A stretch of DNA of 64,000 nt from Streptomyces cadmiisoli (GTDB lineage Bacteria; Actinomycetota; Actinomycetes; Streptomycetales; Streptomycetaceae), in assembly GCF_003261055.1 (NCBI RefSeq), contig NZ_CP030073.1, positions 6,386,001 through 6,450,000 on the forward strand. Direction: 5' to 3'. Under the pieces are notes generated by a model. The model searched no databases. It was not told where the DNA came from and was given only the letters and a program-made list of their open reading frames with translations. Below are positions 27,764 to 36,509 of the stretch, one piece after another. The stretch's first letter is position 1. Each line of letters begins with the position of its first letter. The position numbers and the translations under genes were made by a program.

Positions 27764-27781
27764 CGATCAGGTTACTGATCG
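27764..27781. promoter_or_regulatory. Palindrome just upstream of phoD start
   Basis: CGATCAG (27764-27770) and CTGATCG (27775-27781) form a perfect 7-bp inverted repeat with a GTTA spacer, only 4-21 bases before the phoD start. It could be an operator over the translation start region. A single GTTCGCC on the minus strand (27818-27812) resembles the GTTCACC unit of PhoP boxes, but no second direct repeat is visible, so PhoP control is not supported here. Confidence 0.45.
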
Positions 27782-27790
27782 GTACACGCC

Positions 27791-27824
27791 AGAGCGGGCG
27801 AACCGTGGAAAGTTCGCCCGCTCT
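27791..27824. terminator. Stem-loop after the minus-strand DsbA-like gene
   Basis: AGAGCGGGCGAAC (27791-27803) pairs perfectly with GTTCGCCCGCTCT (27812-27824). On the minus strand it lies between the DsbA-like stop and phoD and should separate the two. Confidence 0.7.
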
Positions 27825-27891
27825 TTCGCGCGTCGTCGACCCGCGCTCCCCGTGAGGTCGCGTGCCGGGGCCGGACCGGCACGGGCGGCCG

Positions 27892-28731
27892 TCAGCCCTT
27901 GAGGGCCCCGTCGACCGCCGTGTTGAAGTCGGCCACCGTCATCGGCGGGTTGCCGCCGGAGGTGGTCAGCATCTTGCCGTCCATGACGAAGCTCGGGGTG
28001 CCGCTCACCCCGTCCTTGTTGGTGTCGAAGGTCTTCGACATCGCCAGTGCCCAGGCGTCGTAGGTGCCGTTCTCCACCGCCTTCTGGAACTTCGCGTTGC
28101 CCTTCAGGGCCGGGACGGAGTCCGCGATGTCGATGAGGTAGTCGTCGCCCTTGAACTTGTCCTCGGACTCCTGGGGGTGCCACTTCGCCGAGTACAGGGC
28201 GGTCTTGTAGTCGAGGAAGGCCTCCGGGCTGACGTTCAGCGCGGCGCCCAGGGCGCTCATCGCGCTCTTGGAGCCCTCGCCGTTGCTGCCGATCTCGCCC
28301 TTGTCCAGGGAGTCGCCGTCGAGGAAGGTGCCGCCCACGAACTGGATCTTGTACTTGCCCGCCTCGACGTCCTTCTCGACGGTCGAGCCGACCGTCTGCT
28401 CGAACGAGGCGCAGACCGGGCAGCGCGGGTCCTCGTAGACCTTGAGGGTCTTCGGCGCGCTGTCCTTGCCGATGACGACGGTGGTGCCGTCGGTGCCCGT
28501 GGTGTTCGCCGGGGCGACGACCTTGTCGTCCTTCAGCGCCTCCCAGTGGCTGGGCTTGTTCGCCTGGACGACGGCGTAGCCTATGCCGCCCGCCGCGGCG
28601 AGGACGCCGACCACGGTGGCCGCGACGGTGATCTGCCGCTTGGTCCTGGCGCGCTTGGCCTCGCGCTCGCGCTCCTGACGCAGCCGCTCCCGGGCCGCCG
28701 ACTTCGACGACTGGCTGTTCCGCTTGCTCAT
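27892..28731 (-). CDS. Membrane-anchored DsbA-like thioredoxin-fold protein (CPVC)
   Basis: Extracytoplasmic thiol-disulfide oxidoreductase of the DsbA/thioredoxin_4 group. ATG 28731 gives 279 aa: a basic, probably coiled N-terminus (RERLRQEREREAKRARTKRQ), one membrane helix at about residues 34-55, then the thioredoxin fold with EDPRCPVCASFE near residue 102 (redox CxxC). Next comes an inserted helical region, and the cis-Pro loop is in GVSGTPSFVMDG near 243. A second protein of the same design lies at 57492. Its upstream neighbour is a membrane protein of unknown function, possibly its partner. Confidence 0.87.
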   Translation of the reverse strand: MSKRNSQSSKSAARERLRQEREREAKRARTKRQITVAATVVGVLAAAGGIGYAVVQANKPSHWEALKDDKVVAPANTTGTDGTTVVIGKDSAPKTLKVYEDPRCPVCASFEQTVGSTVEKDVEAGKYKIQFVGGTFLDGDSLDKGEIGSNGEGSKSAMSALGAALNVSPEAFLDYKTALYSAKWHPQESEDKFKGDDYLIDIADSVPALKGNAKFQKAVENGTYDAWALAMSKTFDTNKDGVSGTPSFVMDGKMLTTSGGNPPMTVADFNTAVDGALKG

Positions 28732-28831
28732 GGTGGTGATCTCCCTGTGGAGCCGCGCACGCTCGTACGCGGTGTGAGTGTGTGGGTGGGCCGTGCTCGG
28801 ACGCCGGCACCGGGGCGAAGGAAGGCTTCGC

Positions 28832-29521
28832 TCAGGCGACGGCGGCGCGGCACGGCGGTCCACGCCGTCCCAGGGAGTGGGTGAGGAGGAGGTCGCGGGC
28901 GGCGGCGGTGCGCCGGGCGGGCCGGGGCGGCCGGGGGGCCGCGGCGGTCGGCCGCACCGTGACGGCGGCCACCGCGAGCAGCAGCGGCCGGAAGGTGGTC
29001 GCGGCCGTGGCGCCCAGCAGCTGGGCCAGCGCCCGCTCACCGCGGCTCAGCCAGGCGGCGGCCAGCAGCCCGACCCCGACGTGCGCGCCGAGCAGCAGCC
29101 AGGCGGTCTCCGGGTGGGCGTGCGCGAGCAGGCCGGCGACCCGGTCCGTGCCGGTGCCGCCGGCGATACGCGCCAGCGGGGTGCCCACCTCGCCGCCGCA
29201 CAGCACGTCCAGGCCGACCGAGCGCAGCGGGCCCGCGACCGGGCCGCCCGCCCGGCCGTAGCAGGCGTGCTGGCCCGCGGTGAACACCGTGTCGGCGGCC
29301 AGTTCCAGGGGGATCAGCAGGGCGGCGATCCGTCCGAAACCGCGCTCACGGCCGGCCAGCGCGTAGGAGATGACGAACACGGCGGCGGCGATGGCCGCCA
29401 CCGTGCCCATCGGAAGCGGGGCCTGGGACAGCAGCACGTGCGCGGCGGTGCTGAGGGTCACGACCACGGCCGTGAACAGCGCCGCACGCACGGCTCTGAG
29501 CTGGGTCCCGGATATGTCCAT
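28832..29521 (-). CDS. Polytopic membrane protein of unknown function
   Basis: A 229-aa protein with about five hydrophobic segments: residues 13-30, 37-56, 60-80, and two between 130 and 195. Conserved-looking His residues lie near membrane ends (STAAHVLLSQ, AHAHPETAWLLLGAHV) and two Cys in TAGQHACYGR and LDVLCGGE. The C-terminus after about 195 is Arg/Pro-rich and may be cytoplasmic. It is not a recognisable VKOR or DsbB/CcdA homologue by eye. It shares orientation with the DsbA-like gene 100 bases downstream. Confidence 0.6.
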   Translation of the reverse strand: MDISGTQLRAVRAALFTAVVVTLSTAAHVLLSQAPLPMGTVAAIAAAVFVISYALAGRERGFGRIAALLIPLELAADTVFTAGQHACYGRAGGPVAGPLRSVGLDVLCGGEVGTPLARIAGGTGTDRVAGLLAHAHPETAWLLLGAHVGVGLLAAAWLSRGERALAQLLGATAATTFRPLLLAVAAVTVRPTAAAPRPPRPARRTAAARDLLLTHSLGRRGPPCRAAVA

Positions 29522-29618
29522 AGCGGGGAGAGTGTGTCACGGAGGCCCGTAAGGGACTCCTAAAGGGAGCCTGTGGGGCGGGTCACGGGGCCGTCCTCGG
29601 CCAGGGGCCGGGGCGCGT

Positions 29619-30947
29619 TCACAGCCCGGGGATCCTGCCGTTGCGGAACAGGTCGACGAAGATCTGGTGGTCGGCACGCGCGCGTGCGCCGTAGCTGTGG
29701 GCGAAGTCGACCAGCAGCGGCGCCAGGCCCTCCTCGTCGGAGGCGATGGCGGCGTCGATGGCCCGCTCCGTGGAGAACGGCACCAGCTCCGAGTGGCCGC
29801 TGTCGTCGTCGGCCGCGGCGTGCATCGTGGCAGTGGCCCGGCCCAGGTCGGCGACGACCGCCGCGATCTCCTCCAGGTCGTCGATGTCGCCCCAGTCGAG
29901 GTCGACGGCGTACGGCGAGACCTCGGCGACCAGCTGGCCCGCGCCGTCCAGCTCGGTCCAGCCGAGCCACGGGTCGGCGTGCGCCTGGAGGGCGCGCTGG
30001 GAGATGACCGTGCGGTGGCCCTCGTGCTGGAAGTAGTCCCGGATCGCCGGGTCGGTGATGTGCCGGGAGACGGCCGGCGTCTGGGCCTGCTTGACGTAGA
30101 TCACCACGTCGTTCTCGAGGGCGTCGCTGTTGCCCTCCAGCAGGATGTTGTACGAGGGCAGACCGGCCGAGCCGATGCCGATCCCGCGGCGGCCGACCAC
30201 GTCCTTGACCCGGTAGGAGTCGGGCCGGGCCAGGGAGGCCTCCGGCAGCGTCTCCAGATAGCCGTCGAAGGCGGCCAGCACCTTGTAGCGCGTGGCGGCG
30301 TCGAGCTCGATGGAGCCGCCACCGGGGGCGAAGCGGCGCTCGAAGTCCCGGATCTCGGTCATCGAGTCCAGCAGTCCGAAGCGGGTCAGCGAGCGGGCGT
30401 CGCGCAGCGCGTCGAGCAGCGGGCCCTCGGCGGTGTCCAGCGTGAAGGGCGGCACCTCGTCGCTCTTGGCGCCGGTGGCCAGGGAGTGGATGCGCTCGCG
30501 GTAGGCGGCGGCGTAGACCCGCACCAGCTCGGTGATCTGGTCGTCGCTGAGCGCCTTGGCGTAGCCGATGAGGGCGATCGAGGCGGAGAAGCGCTTGAGG
30601 TCCCAGGTGAAGGGGCCGACGTAGGCCTCGTCGAAGTCGTTGACGTTGAAGATCAGGCGGCCGGTGGCGTCCATGTAGGTGCCGAAGTTCTCCGCGTGCA
30701 GGTCGCCGTGGATCCACACGCGCGAGGTGCGCTCGTCCAGGTACGGGCCGCCCCGCTTCTCCGCGTCCAGGTCGTGGTAGAAGAGACCCGCCGTGCCCCG
30801 GTAGAAGGCGAAGGCCGAGGCGGCCATCTTCCGGAACTTCACCCGGAACGCGGCCGGGTCGGCGGCGAGCAGCTCGCCGAAGGCGGTGTCGAAGACGGCG
30901 AGGATCTCCTCGCCGCGTTGCTCGTCGTTGAGCTGCGGGAACGACAT
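29619..30947 (-). CDS. DUF2252 protein (kinase-like fold)
   Basis: A 442-aa protein starting at ATG 30947 after a GGAGG site. It carries the DUF2252 pattern: MAASAFAFYRGTAGLFYHDL near the N-terminus, the catalytic-like IHGDLHAENFGTY motif near residue 80 followed by FNVNDFDEAYVGPFTWDLKR. Together these resemble the HxDxxxxN and DFD motifs of aminoglycoside phosphotransferase-type kinases. Also seen are GSAGLPSYNILLEG and a C-terminal LVDFAHSYGARARADHQIF. Biochemical activity of the family is not established. It diverges from dnaE. Confidence 0.85.
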   Translation of the reverse strand: MSFPQLNDEQRGEEILAVFDTAFGELLAADPAAFRVKFRKMAASAFAFYRGTAGLFYHDLDAEKRGGPYLDERTSRVWIHGDLHAENFGTYMDATGRLIFNVNDFDEAYVGPFTWDLKRFSASIALIGYAKALSDDQITELVRVYAAAYRERIHSLATGAKSDEVPPFTLDTAEGPLLDALRDARSLTRFGLLDSMTEIRDFERRFAPGGGSIELDAATRYKVLAAFDGYLETLPEASLARPDSYRVKDVVGRRGIGIGSAGLPSYNILLEGNSDALENDVVIYVKQAQTPAVSRHITDPAIRDYFQHEGHRTVISQRALQAHADPWLGWTELDGAGQLVAEVSPYAVDLDWGDIDDLEEIAAVVADLGRATATMHAAADDDSGHSELVPFSTERAIDAAIASDEEGLAPLLVDFAHSYGARARADHQIFVDLFRNGRIPGL

Positions 30948-31162
30948 CGCTGAGTGCCTCCTGGTGCGGGGGTGGTGCGTGACCTGTGGGACGGATGGTC
31001 CATACCCGAGGGGCGGAGCGTCCGTCACCTTGCAACGTTCGACGGTACGCGGGAGTGCCCGCGGATTGTCAGTGCCGAGGCATAGACTTCGACGCTGTCC
31101 CCCGGACTGTCCGCAGCCTGTCGGAACCCCGTCGACGTCTGTTCGCCTTGGAGGCCGCAACC

Positions 31163-34100
31163 GTGTCAAAGCCGCCGTTCACGCACCTGCACGTCCACAC
31201 CCAGTACTCGCTGCTGGACGGTGCCGCGCGGCTGAAGGACATGTTCAACGCGTGCAACGAGATGGGCATGACCCACATCGCCATGTCCGACCACGGCAAC
31301 CTGCACGGGGCGTACGACTTCTTCCACACCGCGAAGAAGGCCGGCGTCACGCCGATCATCGGCATCGAGGCGTACGTCGCCCCGGAGTCCCGGCGCAACA
31401 AGCGCAAGATCCAGTGGGGCCAGCCGCACCAGAAGCGGGACGACGTCTCCGGTTCGGGTGGTTACACCCACAAGACGATGTGGGCCGTGAACCGGACCGG
31501 CCTGCACAACCTCTTCCGCCTCTCCTCCGACGCGTACGCCGAGGGCTGGCTCCAGAAGTGGCCCCGGATGGACAAGGAGACCATCTCGCAGTGGTCCGAG
31601 GGCATCGTCGCCTCCACCGGCTGCCCCTCCGGCGAGGTGCAGACACGGCTGCGCCTCGGCCACTTCGACGAGGCCCTGAAGGCCGCCGCCGACTACCAGG
31701 ACATCTTCGGCAAGGACCGCTACTTCCTGGAGCTGATGGACCACGGCATCGAGATCGAGCGCCGGGTCCGCGACGGATTGCTGGAGATCGGCAAGAAGCT
31801 CGGCATCCCGCCGCTGGTCACCAACGACTCGCACTACACGTACGCGCACGAGGCGGGCGCGCACGACGCCCTGCTGTGCATCCAGACCGGCAAGAACCTC
31901 TCCGACCCGGACCGCTTCAAGTTCGACGGCACCGGCTACTACCTGAAGTCGACGGACGAGATGTACGCCATCGACTCCTCGGACGCCTGGCAGGAGGGCT
32001 GCGCCAACACCCTCCTGATCGCCGAGATGGTGGACACCACCGGCATGTTCGAGGCCAAGAACCTCATGCCCCGTTTCGACATCCCCGAGGGCTACTCCGA
32101 GGTCACCTGGTTCAAGGAGGAGGTCCGCCGCGGCATGGAGCGCCGCTTCTCCGGCGACATCCCCGAGGACCGCCAGAAGCAGGCCGACTACGAGATGGAC
32201 GTCATCATCTCGATGGGCTTCCCCGGCTACTTCCTCGTCGTCGCCGACTTCATCATGTGGGCGAAGAAGAACGGCATCGCGGTCGGCCCCGGCCGAGGCT
32301 CCGCGGCCGGCTCGATCGTGGCGTACGCCATGGGCATCACCGACCTCGACCCCATCCCGCACGGCCTGATCTTCGAGCGGTTCCTCAACCCCGAGCGCGT
32401 CTCGATGCCCGACGTCGACATCGACTTCGACGAGCGCAGGCGCGCCGAGGTGATCCGCTACGTGACCGAGAAGTACGGCGCCGACAAGGTCGCCCAGATC
32501 GGCACCTACGGCACCATCAAGGCCAAGAACGCGATCAAGGACTCCGCGCGCGTCCTGGGCTACCCGTACGCGATGGGCGACCGCCTCACCAAGGCCATGC
32601 CGCCGGACGTCCTCGGCAAGGGCATCCCGCTCTCCGGCATCACCGACCCGCAGCACCCGCGCTACTCGGAGGCGGGCGAGATCCGGGGGATGTACGAGAA
32701 CGAGCCCGACGTCAAGAAGGTGATCGACACCGCCAAGGGCGTCGAGGGCCTGGTCCGGCAGATGGGTGTGCACGCGGCCGGCGTGATCATGTCCAGCGAG
32801 ACCATCACGGACCACGTCCCCGTCTGGGTCCGGCACAGCGACGGTGTGACCATCACGCAGTGGGACTACCCGAGCTGCGAGTCGCTCGGCCTGCTGAAGA
32901 TGGACTTCCTCGGGCTGCGCAACCTGACGATCATGGACGACGCCGTCAAGATGGTGAAGTCCAACAAGGGCATCGACATCGACCTGCTGTCGCTGCCGCT
33001 GGACGACCCGACGACCTTCGATCTGCTCCAGCGCGGCGACACCCTCGGCGTGTTCCAGTTCGACGGCGGCCCGATGCGCTCCCTGCTCCGGCTGATGAAG
33101 CCGGACAACTTCGAGGACATCTCCGCCGTGTCGGCCCTGTACCGGCCGGGCCCGATGGGCATGAACTCGCACACGAACTACGCCCTGCGCAAGAACGGCC
33201 AGCAGGAGATCACGCCGATCCACCCGGACCTGGAGGCTCCCCTCAAGGAGGTCCTGGACGTCACCTACGGCCTGATCGTCTACCAGGAGCAGGTGCAGAA
33301 GGCCGCCCAGATCATCGCGGGCTACTCGCTCGGCGAGGCCGACATCCTCCGCCGCGTGATGGGCAAGAAGAAGCCCGAGGAACTGGAGAAGAACTTCGTC
33401 ATCTTCCAGGGCGGCGCCCGCAAGAACGGCTACAGCGACGCGGCGATCCAGGCCCTGTGGGACGTGCTGGTCCCGTTCGCCGGCTACGCGTTCAACAAGG
33501 CCCACTCGGCCGCGTACGGCCTGGTCTCGTACTGGACCGCGTACCTCAAGGCGAACCACCCGGCCGAGTACATGGCCGCGCTGCTGACCTCCGTCAAGGA
33601 CGACAAGGACAAGTCGGCGATCTATCTCAACGAGTGCCGCCGCATGGGCATCCGCGTGCTCCCCCCGAACGTCAACGAGTCCGAGGCGAACTTCGCCGCG
33701 CAGGGCGACGACGTGATCCTGTTCGGCCTGTCCGCGGTGCGCAACGTCGGCACCAACGTGGTCGAGTCGATCATCAAGTGCCGCAAGTCCAAGGGGAAGT
33801 ACGTCTCGTTCCCGGACTATCTCGACAAGGTCGAGGCGGTCGTCTGCAACAAGCGGACCACGGAGTCGCTGATCAAGGCCGGCGCCTTCGACTCGATGGG
33901 CCACACCCGCAAGGGCCTCACCGCACAGTACGAACCGATGATCGACAACGTGGTCGCGGTCAAGCGCAAGGAGGCCGAGGGGCAGTTCGACCTCTTCGGC
34001 GGCATGGGCGAGGAGGAGAGCAGCGAGCCCGGCTTCGGGCTCGACGTCACCTTCGGCGAGGACGAGTGGGACAAGACGTATCTGCTCGCCCAGGAGCGCG

Positions 34101-34702
34101 AGATGCTCGGCCTGTACGTCTCCGACCATCCGCTTTTCGGACTGGAGCACGTGCTGTCCGACAAGGCGGACGCGGGCATCGCGCAGCTCACCGGCGGTGA
34201 GCACGCGGACGGCGCGGTCGTCACCATCGGCGGCATCATCTCGGGCCTGCAGCGCAAGATGACCAAGCAGGGCAACGCGTGGGCGATCGCCACCGTGGAG
34301 GACCTCGCGGGCTCCATCGAGTGCATGTTCTTCCCGGCCACCTACCAGCTGGTGTCGACCCAACTCGTCGAGGACGCGGTGGTGTTCGTCAAGGGACGGC
34401 TGGACAAGCGCGAGGACGTGCCGCGCCTGGTCGCGATGGAGCTGATGGTCCCCGACCTGTCCAACGCGGGCACCAACGCGCCGGTGGTCCTCACCATCCC
34501 GGCCACCAGGGTCACTCCGCCCATGGTCAGCCGCCTCGGCGAGATCCTCAGCCACCACAAGGGCGACAGCGAGGTCCGGATCAAGCTCCAGGGTCCGACG
34601 AGGACGACCGTCCTGCGCCTCGACCGGCACCGGGTCAAGCCGGATCCGGCGCTGTTCGGCGACCTGAAGGTGCTTCTCGGCCCGTCCTGCCTGGCCGGCT
34701 GA
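31163..34702 (+). CDS. dnaE: DNA polymerase III alpha subunit DnaE1
   Basis: Replicative polymerase subunit. GTG 31163 with GGAGG 9 bases upstream gives 1179 aa. The N-terminal PHP domain keeps its metal-binding motifs (HLHVHTQYSLLDG, SDHGNLHG), which suggests a working PHP proofreading site as in other actinobacterial DnaE1. The polymerase active-site aspartates are in PDVDIDFDERRR near residue 418. Also present are AAGSIVAYAMG, PGPMGMN and a YQEQVQKAAQ helix. The C-terminal beta-clamp region and OB domain (VVTIGGIISGLQRKMTKQG) follow. It ends at a strong terminator. Confidence 0.97.
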   Translation: MSKPPFTHLHVHTQYSLLDGAARLKDMFNACNEMGMTHIAMSDHGNLHGAYDFFHTAKKAGVTPIIGIEAYVAPESRRNKRKIQWGQPHQKRDDVSGSGGYTHKTMWAVNRTGLHNLFRLSSDAYAEGWLQKWPRMDKETISQWSEGIVASTGCPSGEVQTRLRLGHFDEALKAAADYQDIFGKDRYFLELMDHGIEIERRVRDGLLEIGKKLGIPPLVTNDSHYTYAHEAGAHDALLCIQTGKNLSDPDRFKFDGTGYYLKSTDEMYAIDSSDAWQEGCANTLLIAEMVDTTGMFEAKNLMPRFDIPEGYSEVTWFKEEVRRGMERRFSGDIPEDRQKQADYEMDVIISMGFPGYFLVVADFIMWAKKNGIAVGPGRGSAAGSIVAYAMGITDLDPIPHGLIFERFLNPERVSMPDVDIDFDERRRAEVIRYVTEKYGADKVAQIGTYGTIKAKNAIKDSARVLGYPYAMGDRLTKAMPPDVLGKGIPLSGITDPQHPRYSEAGEIRGMYENEPDVKKVIDTAKGVEGLVRQMGVHAAGVIMSSETITDHVPVWVRHSDGVTITQWDYPSCESLGLLKMDFLGLRNLTIMDDAVKMVKSNKGIDIDLLSLPLDDPTTFDLLQRGDTLGVFQFDGGPMRSLLRLMKPDNFEDISAVSALYRPGPMGMNSHTNYALRKNGQQEITPIHPDLEAPLKEVLDVTYGLIVYQEQVQKAAQIIAGYSLGEADILRRVMGKKKPEELEKNFVIFQGGARKNGYSDAAIQALWDVLVPFAGYAFNKAHSAAYGLVSYWTAYLKANHPAEYMAALLTSVKDDKDKSAIYLNECRRMGIRVLPPNVNESEANFAAQGDDVILFGLSAVRNVGTNVVESIIKCRKSKGKYVSFPDYLDKVEAVVCNKRTTESLIKAGAFDSMGHTRKGLTAQYEPMIDNVVAVKRKEAEGQFDLFGGMGEEESSEPGFGLDVTFGEDEWDKTYLLAQEREMLGLYVSDHPLFGLEHVLSDKADAGIAQLTGGEHADGAVVTIGGIISGLQRKMTKQGNAWAIATVEDLAGSIECMFFPATYQLVSTQLVEDAVVFVKGRLDKREDVPRLVAMELMVPDLSNAGTNAPVVLTIPATRVTPPMVSRLGEILSHHKGDSEVRIKLQGPTRTTVLRLDRHRVKPDPALFGDLKVLLGPSCLAG

Positions 34703-34721
34703 GGCGGGCGGGAGTCGTGTG

Positions 34722-34757
34722 CGAGGGGCGCATCCGATCATCGTGATGCGCCCCTCG
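34722..34757 (+). terminator. Terminator after dnaE
   Basis: CGAGGGGCGCATC (34722-34734) pairs perfectly with GATGCGCCCCTCG (34745-34757), 20 bases after the dnaE stop and just before the end of the converging small gene. Confidence 0.85.
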
Positions 34758-34794
34758 TCATGTGCCTGGGCCGCAACAGCCCGTCATGCAGATG

Positions 34795-34959
34795 TCAGTT
34801 GTGGCCGAAGCGCTTCTGCCGGCCCTTGCGTGCCATGTCGCCGGGGGTCGCCTGCGGGCCGCTCTGGTCGGCCTGCGGCTCCATCGAGGAGCGCTCCGTC
34901 CGCGACTGCTCACGCTCGGACTGCGGCTGCTTTCGGTCACGATTCTTGTTCTTGGCCAT
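34795..34959 (-). CDS. Small basic, polar protein of unknown function (54 aa)
   Basis: ATG 34959, preceded by GGAGG at ideal spacing, opens a 54-codon frame. The product is highly charged and Gln-rich (KNRDRKQPQSEREQSRTERS) with a basic end MARKGRQKRFGHN and no hydrophobic segment, so it is probably soluble and disordered. The good ribosome site and its isolation between dnaE and the NYN gene support a real gene. No family function can be assigned. Confidence 0.65.
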   Translation of the reverse strand: MAKNKNRDRKQPQSEREQSRTERSSMEPQADQSGPQATPGDMARKGRQKRFGHN

Positions 34960-35172
34960 GGTGATGCCTCCTGTGGGGGATCTAGGGGCCAGGGCCGCGA
35001 CCAGATTCACATAGGCCGATAACGATCGCATTTCGGATAATTACCGTGTGTGACAGGGGTTGTCGCCGAACGGATCCCCGAAACGCCACGCCGAAGATCG
35101 AGTTCGGGCCGTTAACGCACGCACGGTCGGGCAGACTCGAAGCAAGCCCGAAGCAAACCTCCCGGGAAGAGG

Positions 35173-36402
35173 GTGAGTCGTGTGGACCGCTGCATCGTCC
35201 TGGTGGACGCCGGGTATCTGCTGGGGGCCGCCGCGAGTCTCCTCGCGGGAGAGCCCTCCAGGTCCCGTATCACCGTCGACCACGCCGCCCTCATCCACGG
35301 CCTGCGAGAACGCGCGGAAGCGGACACGGAGCGGCCTCTGCTGCGCATCTACTGGTTCGACGGCGCCCCCGACCGCGTCCCGCAGCCCGAGCACCGCAGG
35401 CTGCGCGTGATGCCCAGGGTCACCGTCCGGCTCGGCGCGCTCACCCGCAGTGACGGCCGCTGGAACCAGAAGGGCGTCGACGCCGCGATGCACGCCGAGC
35501 TGACCGAACTGGCGCGCAACCGCGCCTGCTCGGACGTCGTGCTGGTCACCGGCGACGGCGATCTGCTGCCGGGCATGATGGCGGCCAAGGAGCACGGGGT
35601 CGCCGTGCACCTGTGGGCCGTGCAGGCCGCCGACGGCGACTACAACCAGTCCGAGGACCTGGTCGCCGAGGCCGACGAGCGGCGGGTGCTCGACCGGGTG
35701 TGGATCACCAAGGCGGTACGCGCCAAGGAGACGGGCGGGATCTGCGCGCCACCGCCCGCGCCGCGCCCCGAGATCGCCGCGATCCTGTCCGCGCCGCTGC
35801 CCGAGGCCTCGCTCGGCACGGCGGCCGAGCGGCCCGCCGAGGAGCCGCCGCCGCACGCCGCGCCGGCCGCCGCGCGCAATGGCGTCGAGGAGCGGGTGCC
35901 GACGGCCAAGGGCGTCCCGACGCCGAAGGACCTCGCCGCACTGCGCGCCCCCGGCAGCCAGCCCGCCCCGCATCCCGCCTCCGCGACCCTGCGCTGGTCC
36001 TCCGACAAGGGCTGGGTGGACCGGCCCGGCGTGGCCGCCGAGCCGCCCGAGGTCGCCTCGATGCCGACGCTGGCGCAGCTCACCACGGCCGAGCAGCGCT
36101 GGGCCGACCGGGAGGAGGACATCACCACGGTCGGCGGCGACCCCTACGAGGTCGGTCAGGTGTTCGCCCGCCGCTGGATGTCCCGGCTCGGGGACCAGGG
36201 CCACTTCCAGAAGCTGTCCGGGATGTATCCGCGCATTCCGCACCGGATCGACGGCGAGCTGCTGAGGTACGCCGCCCGGTTCGGTCTGCTCGCGCACAAG
36301 GACGACCAGATCGACGAGCACGACCGGTACGCGATCCGGGCCGGCTTCTGGCGCGAGGTCGACGTGCGGACGGCCGCGGAGCACGCGCAGGCGGGGGAGT
36401 AG
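35173..36402 (+). CDS. NYN-domain (PIN-like) putative ribonuclease
   Basis: The N-terminal about 175 residues are a NYN domain, a PIN-like metal-dependent RNase fold. The acidic residues appear in order: VLVDAGYLL near residue 12, WNQKGVDAAMHAEL near 98, VLVTGDGDLLPGM near 122. A Pro/Ala-rich linker (about 185-295) leads to a conserved helical C-terminal domain (FARRWMSRLGDQGHFQKLSG... DEHDRYAIRAGFW) of unknown role. GTG 35173 overlaps its own GGAAGAGGG; the GTG at 35182, eight bases after that site, is an equally good or better start. Target RNA unknown. It stands alone between a divergent small gene and an ABC operon. Confidence 0.85.
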   Translation: MSRVDRCIVLVDAGYLLGAAASLLAGEPSRSRITVDHAALIHGLRERAEADTERPLLRIYWFDGAPDRVPQPEHRRLRVMPRVTVRLGALTRSDGRWNQKGVDAAMHAELTELARNRACSDVVLVTGDGDLLPGMMAAKEHGVAVHLWAVQAADGDYNQSEDLVAEADERRVLDRVWITKAVRAKETGGICAPPPAPRPEIAAILSAPLPEASLGTAAERPAEEPPPHAAPAAARNGVEERVPTAKGVPTPKDLAALRAPGSQPAPHPASATLRWSSDKGWVDRPGVAAEPPEVASMPTLAQLTTAEQRWADREEDITTVGGDPYEVGQVFARRWMSRLGDQGHFQKLSGMYPRIPHRIDGELLRYAARFGLLAHKDDQIDEHDRYAIRAGFWREVDVRTAAEHAQAGE

Positions 36403-36509
36403 CGCCCACTACGGCCGGGTGTGGCCGGAATGGGGTGTTCCGGTGGATCTGGGCGCCGAGGCCGCCCCGGGCGCGGGTCGGGCCCGCGGACCCCGTAGTC
36501 TCGTCCCTT

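Noticed and set aside
29619..30947. DUF2252 as an aminoglycoside-resistance kinase
   Set aside because: It shares HGDxxxxN-like motifs, but DUF2252 is a separate family with no shown resistance activity and there is no resistance context.
31166..34741. 1191-codon open frame on the minus strand opposite dnaE
   Set aside because: Antisense artefact of high-GC coding; composition is Val/Asp/Gly/Arg/His-rich with no recognisable domain, and dnaE is intact on the other strand.
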